A stretch of 64,000 nucleotides of DNA, taken from positions 45,763,368 through 45,827,367 of the forward strand of contig NC_072791.1 in assembly GCF_028583425.1 (NCBI RefSeq). The letters run 5' to 3'. Numbering within the stretch: position 1 is the first letter of the stretch; every line of letters starts with the position of its first letter. The notes beneath the pieces were generated by a model. It was not told the origin of the DNA. It ran no database searches and saw nothing but the letters and a program-made list of their open reading frames with translations. Below, in pieces: positions 11,001 to 26,000 of this stretch. The DNA comes from Eublepharis macularius (Eukaryota; Chordata; Lepidosauria; Squamata; Eublepharidae). A program made the translations under genes and the position numbers.

Positions 11001-14000
11001 ATGCTTCGTTCGATATCAGCAAAGGTCATTGTTTCTACATTTCTGATCACTGGCACCACAAGGCCCTACAAAGAACAAAGATCTCTTAGACTCAAATGTA
11101 ACAAATATTACAGTATAGCAAAGACAAAGGAGAGAAAGTTGTCATAATTTAGCACAGAGGTTTATTTAGAAAAAGCAGAGACTGGAAGAGCCCAAAGAAT
11201 GAGCTTCTCCAGTAAAATATTATATCATTGTTAGTTTGTGAGAGACAGGGTTAAATAATGATTTAGGGCCACAAGTGGTTTGATGTATTTTTTACAAAGC
11301 AAAATCTTGTGATAGTTCAGAAGGTTTAACTCAATAAGCAGGAATCATGGAACTGGCTCCAGCTCACTTACTTGGAGAAATATAATAAATTCACAGGCCA
11401 AAGCCTCTTTTGCTTTACTATCCAGCATTAAGGAACTGTAGTACGCCAGGTAGAAGTTTGCTTCTCAGTATAGTTTCCAGCCATTAGGAGCCCTGCTTCC
11501 ATACAGTATCCTTTCCCAAGGGATACTTCTCCTGAAGACACCTTCCTCTAGACAATGGCTATAGGCTAAATCTTTAAGTTAAGCATTAGTCCTCGTGTTT
11601 TGTTTGATAATATGAGTGGCAAGCACATAAAAATTTCCCTAGCACCGTACAGAGCATCCTGTCCTTTCAGTCAGAAAAAGGATCATCTCCAGTTCAACCC
11701 ACTAGGCCTACAGTTGGGCATCCATTTGGGACGATGCAGCTGGAACTACAGAACAAGACAGGCTCACATATGGTACGTGAACCTATTTTTCACTCTACTG
11801 CACAGCCAGCCCTCACCTTTCCCCATTAATCTGAACTGCAGGTTTGATCAGCCAAAAGACAGTCCCACAGAACATACCCTAGGAGTTGCAACAGCAACGC
11901 TGATATCCACGTATTCCCTGTACACGATCTCTTTGGTTGTATCATCAATCACTACATTGAGAAAGAAGAGCAGACTATTACATCAAGAAGCTCAGGAGCT
12001 GAGGATTTACCCAGGAGGGCCCAAAAGAAGCCAAAGTCAAGCTCAACCCTTTCTTTCGTTCACTGAAACTCAGTATGAGAGAAGACCAAATCTAATTTGC
12101 CTGAGCACAAAGAAACATGAATGGTGAGAAAGTGGATTGAAGTTTTCTCAGGCTGTAAAACAAATTTCAATTTAGTCTCTTTTCAGAGGCTGAATCTCCG
12201 CGACCGAACTGCTTTCCCAATAAGACCAATTTATGAATATGGTGACATGTGCTTTAATTACAGCGGAACAGATTAGGCTTGGATGTTAAGGGTCACCTCT
12301 CCATCCATATATGGAAAGCAGTTTGCTGAGAAAGGGCCTTTCCAGGAAAACTGTACTGTGACAAGTGCCATTAAGACAACCAAAAGTAGAGTGGAGACTC
12401 TCAGCTGAACACCACACTTAAAATTAGGAAGTCTGAAACTCTCCGAGTCCCGCAGAATCCGTGTTCACTTACAGACAATCTTCATCTCGGGAACATGCCG
12501 TCATTCCTCTCACCTGCGTTCACACTAGGCTGATCTTGCAAGGCAAAGGCTGCAGCTTTCACAAAGGCAGACATAAAGCCAAGCTTCAGATTGTGCTTCT
12601 TCAGGAAGGTTTCTTTGTGCCGAGCTCTCATTTCTTGGATGTTACTGGAAAAGCCACCATAAGAATATTTACTACCAAGGATACTACAAGTACCAGGATG
12701 GAGAGGCAAGGTCCAGCTTCCTGTGTCTACAAGCCCTGTTTCTTTGGCCATGTTTAAAAAGCTAGGGCAGAGTATACATTTTAGGGCTATGCCCCTTGTA
12801 GGATTCTTTGAAATATTCTTGAGAGAACAGAAAATAAAAGTTTCCTTCATTCACATTGCTACAGAGACCGACCACACAGCTGGAACATTTTTCTCTTGAC
12901 AATTGTAGACAGAGATAGAAACGTTAACCTTCATCTTCCACTTCCCAGACAGTGTGGCTGTACAGAGGCAGATTTGAGAGTCAGAGTGCCCCTTGGGGCC
13001 AAGACTGTTTGTTTTCCCTTGTCTAATCTTGTTTAGAGGTAGGATTACCATCCAAAAACATTACTGCCTCCCAAGGCACAGGGGCTGCCGGAATAAAGTT
13101 GTGGTTTGAGAAGAGGAAGCCATCATGAGCAACATTTTCACAGCCGACACTGACTCCCCCAGTGGGGAAGCAAAGGGCCTTAGCCTAGGTCCTTGCAAGA
13201 CGACTACACGGCATATGGGCTTGGGGCAATCAATTGAAAACAAATTACTGGCTACAGCAAGAGCTTAAGGCCAGAGTAATGGGACACCCATTAGCCTGTA
13301 AAAGGAGATAAGTTGCAGCACTTCCTCTCCAATCACGGCTGTTTTGCCAACCTTATTATTTCAGACACAAAATATTTACATGTTTTGTCTTAAGAAGCAG
13401 GGTAGGATTTCATGAGGCAATTTGATTTGGCCACCATTTCCCTTAATGCACTGAAACTTAAGCTTCCCCCTCCCCAAACCCATTAGGGCTCGACCCATAC
13501 AAACACACGGTTTGAAGAATGCTGGCTCCTTCACTCTCAAATACAGACATAAGGGACATGCAGGGACTGGGTGAGAAGTTCAGGACCATCTTTTGGTAAG
13601 CTGCATTACTCCTTAGAAGCTTCACCATATACATTAACCAACAAGAGAGGTTTATACAAGACAGTCTTTCACACAGTAGCCAGTTTTTTAAGCTCTACTA
13701 ACAAATTTCCCCCCAGCATGTTGGTCACAAACCTACAGCCAGAAATAAACACTTTGCCCTGGGATGTTAACACCAATCTAGAAATACATACGCTTGGTGA
13801 GGACCAGACCACTGTGTGCCTATTTACCCCAAGTTCCTGCTGTTACCAAGCGCAAAATCAACTGGTCATCATCTTTACCTCATGTCAACTTCATTAAAGG
13901 TGGTCAGCATGGCACATGTATTTTGAGCCTCTTTTAGGCGCTGAGCAATACGCTGACGCATCCTGTTCATTTTCACCTGCACAGAGAAAGAGGCGATGGG

Positions 14001-17000
14001 GGGAAAAAAACTATCTTATGCCTGAAACAACACAAAGAAAGCAGTGGAAACCTCCTCTTCCTTAACCCACTGAGACAGGCTGCCACACAAAATAACACAA
14101 TAAATAAGCAAGGTGGTATATTTTTCTGAGCAATGAACCTAGAAAGCTACCACACTGTTTATGTCAGCTAGAGGCCAGCAAACAGGCTTGCCAACCTCCT
14201 GGTAGTGCCTGAGGTTCTCTGAAACTACAACTGTTCTCCAGACTACAGATATTAGTTCCCCTGGAGGAAACGGCAACTTCACAGGATGGACTCTATGACA
14301 CCACAGCCCTGCTGAGTTCCCTCCCCTTCTCCAACTCTGCCCTTCTTGGACTCTGCTCCCAAATCTCCAGGAATTTTCCAACCTAGCTTTGTTAAACCTA
14401 TCTGCAAGCCTAAAGAGTGCTCTGCTGAGAAGATGAAACCAAATAATTCTAAAGGTATTTGAAATCAAACTGACAGATTTCAAAAGAGGTTCATGGGTTG
14501 GGACACTGAGCAAGATTGCAGCATGAGCTGTGAAACACGCCACAGTTCCAACATTCACATAAGCAACACTACAACCAACTTAGTCATGTAAACCATGGGA
14601 TTTCATTATTGACCACTGCTACTGTAGAAGACATCAAGTAACAAAGGCACAACTCATGAACCAGCACTACTGCATTCAACCATGGCCTAATGGCCATGTA
14701 TCACAACTTGATCACCACATCTTGCGAGTTCTCTTTACCCTTCTCAGGCTAGAGAACTGCCCCAACCACAGGGTATTTATTACTCCTTCACCGTATTCAA
14801 GAGGTGGCCATCCACCTCATTCCCCATCATCCTCTGCTGACAGCTCAGAAAAGCATCCAATTACCCTGTGCTCCGATCTGACACCCTTGCTGGCCCCAGG
14901 TTCCACAGCAGGAGCAGCTGCTGGAGCTGCTGCTGGCTTTACTGCAGACACTGAAAGTAAATACAAAAAGATGTCAAAGGCTTGAAAGAACAGGGTTCAC
15001 ATAACAGCTGGTAATGGAGTAAGACTAAAGCCATTCTAGAAGGAGCTGAAAGTTGTTTAGGGTGCCAGAAGTTCATATAGCAAGAGAGAAGTTGCTGAAC
15101 CAGCACACTTGGTTACTTCTCCTGCCCTCTGTTCAGATTCTCTAGTTAGTAATACAGGTGGAAGAAGATTAACTGAGGAGGACTAGAGGCTGCTGGAACT
15201 CACCTGGTTTAGCATCAATAGGCAATGTTGACACAGGGGGCACAGGAGGCATCGTAGTGGGAATTGGTGCTGCAGGGGGTGGTGCAGCAGCAGCAGCTGC
15301 AGGAGCAACTGGCTCAGGGGCAGGGGCTGAAGGTGCCGCTGCTGGTGGTTTTGCCTTAGCAGGTGCAGCTGAATAACAGAAAACAAGACAGTTACAAATG
15401 CAGGTAGACCAAAGGCTCTACCTGGAACAAGTTGTAAAAATTCACTCTTTTGGATACAAAGGGTTTGTATTAGTAGTATAAAATTCCTGGACTAGTAGCC
15501 CAAAATGTATTGCATGCACATTGGTTTCAGGCACACAAACCAGCTATTGTGAGTTAGGTTTATTTTACTCTGTAATTGTATCTGAGCCTGTAAGCTATGC
15601 TTTTAGCTGCTCAGTAAGTGCAAGTAAAGAGAAGTACCAAGTGGTTTGAATTTACAGCCATTTTACTTTTCCTCATTGCCACCTTTCACCCGGGGCCACC
15701 TATGTTAGGGGTCCCCAGCAGGGTATCGGAGCTAGATGGGGCTTTTGACCAGAAGGGCTTCCGATTGGCTGTGCAGAGTTTAAAAAATGTTTCCTTGGCA
15801 GTAGCTCCTATCACAATGTAAGGGTCTTCAGTGCATGACTGAGGTAAGCTCTGTGTATGCAAGAAAATATTTAAACACAATATTTTCATATTAAGAGGCA
15901 TCCAGTTAAGCAGAGCTTCTACCAGAAATGCTGAAGAGTTACTATTATATTTATGTATAGGATTACCAGCCTCTAAATAAAGGACACAGAATCTGTGATC
16001 TTAATGTTTGGCTACTTATGAAATGCTTTTGATCACAAAACAGCAGCCACTAATCAGAAGACTATGGGGAAAAAATGTCATCGTTTCTAGATGGAAAGCT
16101 CACTCAACACCCACAATAACAAACTAGCATTTAAAAATCTGGGACCACTTCATATTTGAAAAGATGAATGATAGAATCTACCAAGTTGGAAACTTTCCCA
16201 AAACAACAAACTTAATGGAAACATGGTTCCCATTTTTTGAATTTATTACTGTCAATAACATAAACACCAAAAATATCATACCAAGCAATCTTAAATTTAT
16301 ATAATTGGGGTTAGTCTAACCAAGAGAATATCACAGTTAAATTACAAATCTGTATATTGTCAAATCCTATACAGTATTATATATAACAAGTAAAATTGTA
16401 TGTGAATGTTGATGTAAATAGTTATTTGTATTTATAATTGTAAATTAGAAAATAGAACAACATGTTGTACTTTATATCTGAAAAATAAAGTATATCAAAG
16501 TTAAAAAATGAAGATGACTATGGAGAGCAGCTGCTGCCTTAAAAACCAAGCCTCTGGAAGTCAAAGTAAACCTACCCAGGCATAAAGCTCACCTCCCCAC
16601 ACCTGAATCTGCCCCTTCCTTTCTACCTCTCAAAATACTCACGTGCCATAATGTTGTTCTACACTGCCTATAGAAGATTGCAAACATTTGCCGCTGTAAG
16701 TAAACCAAAAGCCCAATCTAATCCGTATGATACAACCTAGTTACAGAATCTGCATCATTGCGCACATTTTTTTTTTCATTACAGAATCCACCATGACCTG
16801 GTTTAAAATGTTTGTCAGCATCTCAGTCTCTGGAACTTCCAGCAGATGGCATAGAAAATGACCTGTTTAATTGCATGTTCCTGATTTACCTCCGCTTTTC
16901 CTGAGTTTGAACAGAGGTGTTCCTCCTTCCACTTTCCCTCCATCAGGGACCAGAAGCGCTTCAATTACACCAGCTGCTGGAGCTGGAACCTGCACAGACG

Positions 17001-20000
17001 TCTGCAGATGGAAGATAAATGAATACCCCACTCATCTCGGGTAGGAAATAAGTATGAAAATGGGACAGTAGCCCTTCAACAAGAATTAATGGCACATTAA
17101 AATGTTAGCAGAACAGAAGGTAGGAAAGTGTCGTACACGTACCACACCTTCAAGTACGTATTTCAAACCAACTCTAATTTATCACATGAAGGCAGGAGAC
17201 CCAAACATAGTTAAAAGAGCTATTCATAGGTCTAGAGCCCATGAAGGAAGTCAAGTGGCACAATGTGTAACAGCATTTTCTGGTACAAAAACGGATTTGC
17301 TCTCAATCTGAAAATGATGGAAGACATGTCAGCTCCCAGCAGGTGCAAGAGAAAGCAAGAATATTTACTTTTATTAAAAAATATTAAACTGTTTGGAGTC
17401 ATTTGACTGCCCTGACCTAGGTGTTATACCATTAACATCTGCACATAAAGTAATTGGAAAACAAGACATTTACCTTGTCTGTTTCTATCTCACACACCAC
17501 TTCATCTTCTGATACTGTGTCTCCCACAGCTAAACAGTGAAAAAATGGCAGTGAGTACAGGAGCAGAGTTTCACCACTTTCTTCCAACCCATAGCAATGC
17601 TTCACAGAAGCCCTGAATTCTCACTCTGTGAACCTGTAAGATCACAACAATGGGATGCACAGGCATACAGTGGAGGCTGTGCACAGAGATCTGTTTACAG
17701 ACCACTGTCCTCATTATAACTAACATGCTTGGGACAATGTATCATCTATAGAGTAACAGCACCCAGGGCTTTTCCCAATCAGGACTTGAGCATTCTCACA
17801 GAGATTATATACAATGACTCAGAGAAAAGGAGCAGCCTCTTACCTTTCTCCCACCTGACATCTCCCTCTGTGACTGATTCTGCAAATGCTGGTGTGTTCA
17901 CTGTAACAATGTCTTCCCCTGCAGAAGTTACAAACATATTTGTGGTGGAACAGTATTTCAGGTTTTGCCATGTCTGGCTCTGGAATATATGTAAACAACG
18001 GGCCATTACTAGAAAGGGATGCCCATGGAAGGACCACGAAGTAAAGGCAGATGCTCCCTAAATGAATCCAGCCTTGGAGCCTCTTATGCATAGAATCCCC
18101 TCCTAGTATACCTACATGGTATCACTGTTCTCTCTTTGGTCACACAGACTCAGCACCACCCCTTCCACAAAGCCTGTGGCTTAGCAACTTAATTCTCATT
18201 CCTGCTAAAACAAGGCATAAATATGCCTATCTATTGGTGCCCATTCAACCTGTTTTATTCCTCCAATATCTGCACTCTCAAGGTTTACACTGTAAGCTCC
18301 TCAGAGCAAGGAGCTATTGTTTTTGCTTGTAATTCTATAATATTGCTTGTTATTCTATAAAGTACCATGCATGTTGATGGTGCAATATAAATAATACTTA
18401 ATCTAAAATACAGGAAAGTTTAGAAAGGATAATAAAATGTTAAAGCCCAGTCAAAATTTTATGCTACCAAGTTCACAGGTCCACTAAACTATGCAGAAAA
18501 AACAACAACATCTCACACCAATTGTCTTTCATCCACGGTTTCTCAGGAGATTAGGGTTCCTTACTTTTATCCTCAGAGCATTACAAATAGGGAGACTACA
18601 ACTGGCCAAATTTTTACAGCTGAATGGGGATTTGAACCTGGATCTCCATGTTCTTCAACACTAACCAATATACTACACTGGCTAACAAGGAACAGTGTGA
18701 TAAAAAACAGATTTGAAGGATTGGGCAAAGTACTGTGAGTGGAACAGAACTTTCCTTCTTCCTTCAATGAAGCCCACAATGTCCTTTGAAATGCTGCACC
18801 CAAAATTCAGGAGACCACTAAGAACCACACTAGGCTCAATGTGGGATCGGCAGTAGGAAGAAAAGTTGAAAACTGTCCTTCCCCAAGTGCTGCATCCAAC
18901 TCACCCACCTCCATCCTCAAATTACCACTGCACAATCGTTTAGACCAAGAAGGCAGAGGCAAGTTTACTTGGGGTGCAAGACTATCAACAGGGACTAAAT
19001 TTGCAGCCTCCCCCCATTAGAAGCAATCTTCTCAGATACTTACTACACGCTGTGGAAGTTCTGAAATAACGGACAGTGAAGACACTGGAGCCATTTACTC
19101 TGGAGAGCATGAAAGAAGAAAGGATTTAATTTGCCACTTGCAGGAAGACTAAGTAGTGCTGGTTTTGTACTAAGCAGGTTTCATACTAAGTAGTGCAGGT
19201 CGTGGTTTGCTGGATTACCAACGAACTGCATCCATGGTATTTTGGTTATTACAGCACATGTTCCAGAAGGATCTCAGTTCAGGAGCTTAATTTCAGGCAC
19301 GCAGTAATTCATGGAGTCCATGTTTCTGAAATTATCCTGGTCAGGTATCCAAATGATGGGAAGACCAATGGTTTGGGAGATTTCTGATGTAACTGAGCCG
19401 TCTTAAAAACCCAAACCAGACTTGCAGCGAACATACTAGTGATTATTCATCTTAAAGAACAGCACTACAGGGAATTTCAATCACTCAGCTCTGATAAAAC
19501 TCTCTTCATCTTCCCATAGACAGAAGGGACAATGACTGAGATCAAGCAGCAGCATTCCAAATGGACAGTAAAAATGGCATTGTTTTAGCCATGCCACATA
19601 TAGCTGCAGTGCTAAATTTCCCTGTGTGGCTGGCAGTTTTTTCCACAAATAGTAGCCACATACACACTCTTAGTGATCACCTGCCTCATCACCAGCAACT
19701 TCTACAATTCACATCAGTTCTTCAGATATTAGATAAGATGGAGCAGAGATAAGTGGAGCAGAGATGCTCCACTAACTTCTACAAATATACAGAAAGAACA
19801 CAGAGTGGGCGATATTAAAAAGATCCAGTGCTTTCTCTCCCCTTCAGCTTCCTCACTCTTGTATTTTCGTAGGCCAGTGATCACAGTGAGACAGAGCATT
19901 CTGAGGAGGTCCCTAGCATTAAATCTGCAGAGCCTTCTCAGGTCTGTGTTGGAAAGTCTATGGAATCCCAGCTAATTTTCTGCACTGTTTGTGGTCATGC

Positions 20001-23000
20001 CTGAAAACCAGCTTGTTTTGGGATAAGATTGAGACATATAGAATCAATTGCACAGTACAAATTCTCTTATGACCCTTTCATTGTTTTATTAGAAAATGTT
20101 GATACATAAAACCTCCCTATCTTGAAAAGGGAACTGATTTTACCATGGCTAGTGGCAGCAATATTTCTGACTGCCTTGTACTGGAAAAAAAAATGGAATA
20201 TGCCTCCCACTGGGTGCTGATATGAGAAGATACAGAATCTCTTAGATAAAGTGTCTGCACAATTTAATAATCTGTCTTATTCCTCTAATTTTCTAAATAG
20301 ATGGCTGCCCTTTTTAGAATGCATGGAGACAAGGGTACTGTAAAGAAGAAGATGCTCACAAAAATATTGCATTTGTATTTATTAAGCACATCTAACTGAA
20401 ACACATAATTGCTGTAAAAAGTATTGATGTGATCAGCTAATGGAACATATATTGACCATATTACCATGTTTAACATATTACTGCTGAACTTTGTTTTTGT
20501 TATATGATTTAAATTTTTAAAAAAATATTTGTAGAGCCCTCATTTCAAGAAGACTTGAACGGGGAGATAGGGCTGTGATTATTCAAGGGATTCCACAGTC
20601 ACAGTACTACATAAGTGTGGAAGCTAGCAAAAGATACAGAATTTAGCTGCATGAGAATCTTAGATTTTGTTAGAAGCACAAGGGTCAAGCCCTTACAGCT
20701 ATGAATACTGGAAGGGAGAGACTCAAAAGATTAAGGAGGCCTGAGTATGACTGACCGGGGCTTCAGTACTCTCAGCATCCTACCCTTTTCAAGCAAATGG
20801 ATATGTTTACTTAATTTATATAATTTATACAATTCAAGGATTCATCTACCTTTGGCATAGTTAACAGTAACTATATTGAATCTACGTGATGGATTAGGGC
20901 CTGAGATTGTAGGAATCCTTTCGCTACCTTAAATTAATTAAATTAGCTGACTTTGTAAACTGTGTACTTACAAATGTTGCTTGCTGTTGGCATAAACTGG
21001 TCCCTGGCATCGAGAAATACCTGTAAAGCAGAAACTACTTCAGCTAAGCTTGGATAAAAAGAAAATCAGAACATTCAAAGACACAAGAGAGAGTTACTGA
21101 AAGTCACTGTACAAATGCAGAATCTATAAACATTTTTACTATTAAGATACTCTCCAAGAAGGTTCTTGTGTTCAGTGATGTGGGTTTTCTGGAAAAAACT
21201 GAATTGGAAAATTCTCCAAAGTCCTAAACAGACCATGGTCTGATCAAGTAGGTTTATTTTGACTTCTGTTTAACACACACAATTTAAAGAGCACCTCATG
21301 TTAACTTTACGACCCAATAGCAACAAATGCTTCAACTGAAATTTTCAATCAAGAAAAAAAATTCAAAACTTCATGTGGAGTTTATTTTTACCGAAACATT
21401 TTAATTTTTTTTAAAAAAATAAAGCATGTACTTCCTTTATATTGTTTAAGAAAAATCCTGAACGTACTCAAAACTGTTGACATACTAAACTTAGTACACC
21501 CCAAGAACAGTGTGTGATACGTCATGGATGCGGTTGTCCACTCATCTGTTTCAACAAAATTTAACTCTCTTCTATGGAGTTCACTGGGGCACCTCAGTTT
21601 CATTGTCATTCTTTGTTGCGTCACTTGGATTACTTCTTAGCTTCATATTAGATTGGTGATTACAATATTTCTTTGACCATGCAACAAGAGATAAATAAGA
21701 ATTTTAGTGTTGGCTGGGATTTAACCTGCATAACTAATCAGGAGAATTAGGAACCTGATTATTTATTTGGATTATTTTAATATATATTTGTAGTTTTATT
21801 CTACTCCCACCCCCTCAGTTTATCAATCAGTAAAACAGATTGTAAAGATTGTACTCCTCAATCAATTTCAAGGGATATCACCTAAAAATATTAATTACAA
21901 CTTCAAAAATGCCAAATGTGCTTAACATTATACTGGCAATTACATTCACTTATTTTATGAAATAATTTATTTAGACATTTTCACCCCAATATTTTATTTA
22001 TATGCTGCTTTTTTCACAGTGAGGACCCAAAGCAGGTTATCACATAGTTCTCTACTCCACTTTATCCTCACAACAACAACCATGTAAAGTGGTTAGGCTG
22101 AGAGAATGAGACAAGCCCCAAGGTAACCCAGTGACTTGCATGGCAGAGTGGTGACTCAAACCCAGTTGTCCCAGGTCCTAATCTAACATGCTAACTGTTA
22201 TCCTACGACAGCTTTCCAAATCACTCCATTTATACTTCTAGAGAGAAATGCCAACCTTGCAACCTTTTGTGAAGATGGTTAAAAATTAAATTATATATGA
22301 AAGAAACTGCATATTTTCATAGAGATGTTTGACCCTTTTGATGAGTAAATAACCAGCCCATCAGATTGGTTTCCAAGTTGGAATGTTTGAAAGTGGTCTT
22401 TGCACAGATCATCATAAGAATTAACCCATTTCCCCCTGCTCTATTATGCCCACTGTTAAATAAAAGCACAATCCATTGAACAGATTAGGGATGAGCAGTT
22501 GGAGCACAGAACTTTCATTCTGCAATCCTAATCAGAATTACACTTTTCTAATTCCAATGAAGTCAAAGGGTTTAGAAGGCTGTGCAATCTTAATCTGCAC
22601 AGCATTCATCTAGATAAATGAGACATATAAGCTGCTCTCAAATATCTCCTGTATTTTGAGGGGGCTTGGGCAGGACACGTTCCCTATGATTTCTGCTCGA
22701 AACCCTCTATGCTTCTTGGAAGAGATCCCAAGGGGATTCCACTTGTACATTGATTTGATAAGGTGCTTCAGAGAAGCACATACACACAGAAAATTAATCC
22801 AATCTGATATAAATTCATATTACCTTTCCTTTGACAATTTCTGAGAAGCATTCTACTAGCATACAGAGTCTTGTTTGGGGTTGTTCTTGAAAAATGTTTA
22901 CACAATCCATTTTGGCATAACCTTTTCTGTATGTAATTGCCAACACAACCTTTTAACGAAGTTACTGCCTAAGTGAGAAATTGGAATCAATGCTTTTGAT

Positions 23001-26000
23001 GGCCCTGTCCATCTTCCCTCTTTTTTAGTTATGTTGATAATCAGTAAAGTTTGCTTAGTGTTTGTTCATTCTTTACTGTAGTTTCTATATCTTGGTTAAG
23101 TTTTCCTTGTTAAAATGGTTACAAAAAACAAGATATTAATGTCAAATATGGAACTCACCAGAGAACGAGCATTTCCCCTGTGGACAACTTCCCTATCAAA
23201 GAGAAAGATGATACAATCACTAAAGCAAATAGCATTCAGAACTAAGAAGGAATCAACTTGCCTCAGTATTCCATGCTGCAAAACTGTAGACTACAGAATA
23301 GCTCTTATACTACTCTAGACTGCCCTACTGCCAGGAGAAATAAGTTCCAAACAAACCCATAACCTCTTATCCTTCCGCATGAAATCATTCCAGACATCAG
23401 TGAACAAGGCAAACACACAGAGCTATGCCCCCAGTGAGTCCATCACCCAACTGACAATGCGGAAAACAGACTACAATAGATTACATGGGGAAAGTATAGT
23501 GCAGCACAGCATATCTCCTCAGCATCTTCTGGGAAAAACTTATAGAAGCGTAAGCTTTCTAGTCACATCTCACAGTACTTCCCTGTTCATGTCAAGGAGC
23601 AGAGCAACTATTCTGCCCTGGCACAAGGTTAAAATTAGCATCTTTGCTCTAACGTAAGGCCACTTAATTGATGCCATAACTAGTTCAATCATATCTTCAC
23701 AGTATATAGGATTAAGACCACAACATTGTTTGGTCTAGGAATTAATCTAGCAAATTGTTCATGATGTCTCACATTTAGAGAGCGACAGCTTTACATTATA
23801 TTATCTTCCATCAGAAGAGTATAATATTTTTTCCAGTTCAAGTAGATGCCTAAGGAAGCTGATGAGCATCATGACTTTCCAAAGCATGTATCCAACTCAA
23901 CAAAATGAAGACATCAGTAATGTTGAACCACTTATTACAAGATACAACAACATTCGATTTATTCAGAACAATTTAACGCCCACTCAGAGCGGTTTACAAA
24001 GTGTATTATTATTATCCTCATGACAATCACCCTGTGAGGTGGTTGGGGCTGAGAGAGCTCCGAGAAGCTGTGACTGATCCAAGGTCACCCAGCTGGCTTC
24101 AAGCAGAGGAGTGGGGAATCAAACCCAATTCTCCAGATTAGAGTCCTGCCGTTCTTAACCACAGCACCAAACTGGCTCTCAACTATTAAGTGAAATTAAG
24201 TGGCAAAATCCTCTGATGTATTTAATTTAAAACTTATCACCATAGTCTTTACTCGGAATCCCAAGTTTCTTGAGATCACGTAACAAGTTGTAGTCTGGGA
24301 TCAATGACTACTTTTTTGAACATGTTTGAAACATATACCTTAGGACTACATGAACTCCATACTGTGCTCTGCACGCACATACTTCTTTTATTATTTTTCA
24401 TTCCCACCCTTGCAGTGTCACAATTAAACGGAAAATATGTTTTGTGGTCCTAAATGGAACAAAGTCCAAGTATTGATTAATAACAATACTAAAACAAGAA
24501 GGAAAATAATGGGGAAAGTTCATAGACCTAGACCTCAAGACACAGACCTCAAAAATACATGTTTCTTTCTACTGATATTAGAGACAGAGAGGCTTACAAT
24601 GGGGATAGTGAAGTTATGCATATCCCATGGGTATCATCAAGAAGGCACAACAGGTCATTTTAATTAGACTTTGTGTTCACCCCAGGTCCTATTCACCTGC
24701 TGCTTCCTCTAAGATGCCCAGTACTATGATAAATGTCTAGTTATTACTGAATAGTTCATGCTTTCTTCCCTGCTTCAAGCAGTTTCTAGACACTTGCAAC
24801 CTTCACCCTACCTTACCTTCATATCTGAAAAATAAAAACTGCCCCATTTACAGTGTCTTCCAAACTCTAGTCAGATTAGGAAACTTGGACAGCTCTGCGT
24901 TTTCCTCCCAGTAATTCCCACACAGAGTGACACATGCATAAATGCTAGGCCTCTCGTCCTATTTAATACACTAGGCCAGATCATTAATTCCACAGATCTT
25001 AAGGCCATATGGAAGTCATATGGGATCTTGTCGAAAGCACTTATTTGACACATACAGTTTTTGAAAAAGAAAACTTTATCTGGACTCTTGTCCTTCCAAA
25101 GCTTTAAATTAACGCTTTCCATTAACATTTTCGCCATAAGAGATTCTCTGCTCACTTACTCCTTCACCAGTTTTTCTTGGTGTCAGCTGACAGACACATG
25201 CAGCTGTTCTTCTCTTGACATTGATAACTTCAGCATCAATCACACAGTTTTTCCCCTGGGTGAAATGGTCAGTCTGACCAATATTGCATTCCATATGCTC
25301 CTTCTCTATTTTATTGATGCTGGAATCTCAACTTTTCAGCGTTCCTAATAATTCAGATACACAATTCTAAATTTCTTATGTTCCCCATCCCTCCTTTCTT
25401 TACAGAACAATTTCAAACCTTTTCATGCCCCAATTCTCCCCTTGATCTTCCAAATGCTACTTTTCCCCATACTTAATATGCTGTACCAAAATTCCTTTCC
25501 TTGACTTTTCTACCCTTTTTATTCAAATTCTTCCTCTGACTTTTTGGTTAACCACGCTTCAAAGTCTTCTCCCTGACTCACTCATCAGTTGCTCACTGAT
25601 CTTGGTCTGAACATATCTCAATGTTTGCTTTAACACTACTTCCCCTCGTGATAGAAAAGTGACAATTAATTCCTTCATCTTAACACACCCTAGTGAGAAC
25701 AGAAGAAACAAGGAAGTCCTAGCATTAAAGGAATCACTGGACAGCGTGTTAGCTAATACAAAGCTGTATTTTTGTTGTTGTTGTTGTTATTAATACCACT
25801 CTTCTAGACAGATGAGCCTAAGGCCACCCTCTTTCCTTAATTAACTTCATTTACAGTAAATCTTTCTTGCTGAGACTCAAGGTGGATAATTTGACAGTTA
25901 CTATACAAGCACATAAAATAGTGACACAACAACTTGCAAGTACAAAATGTTGGTGATGTTTACAAAGGAAGAAGAATTCACAAGTGCTTGACAGGACGGA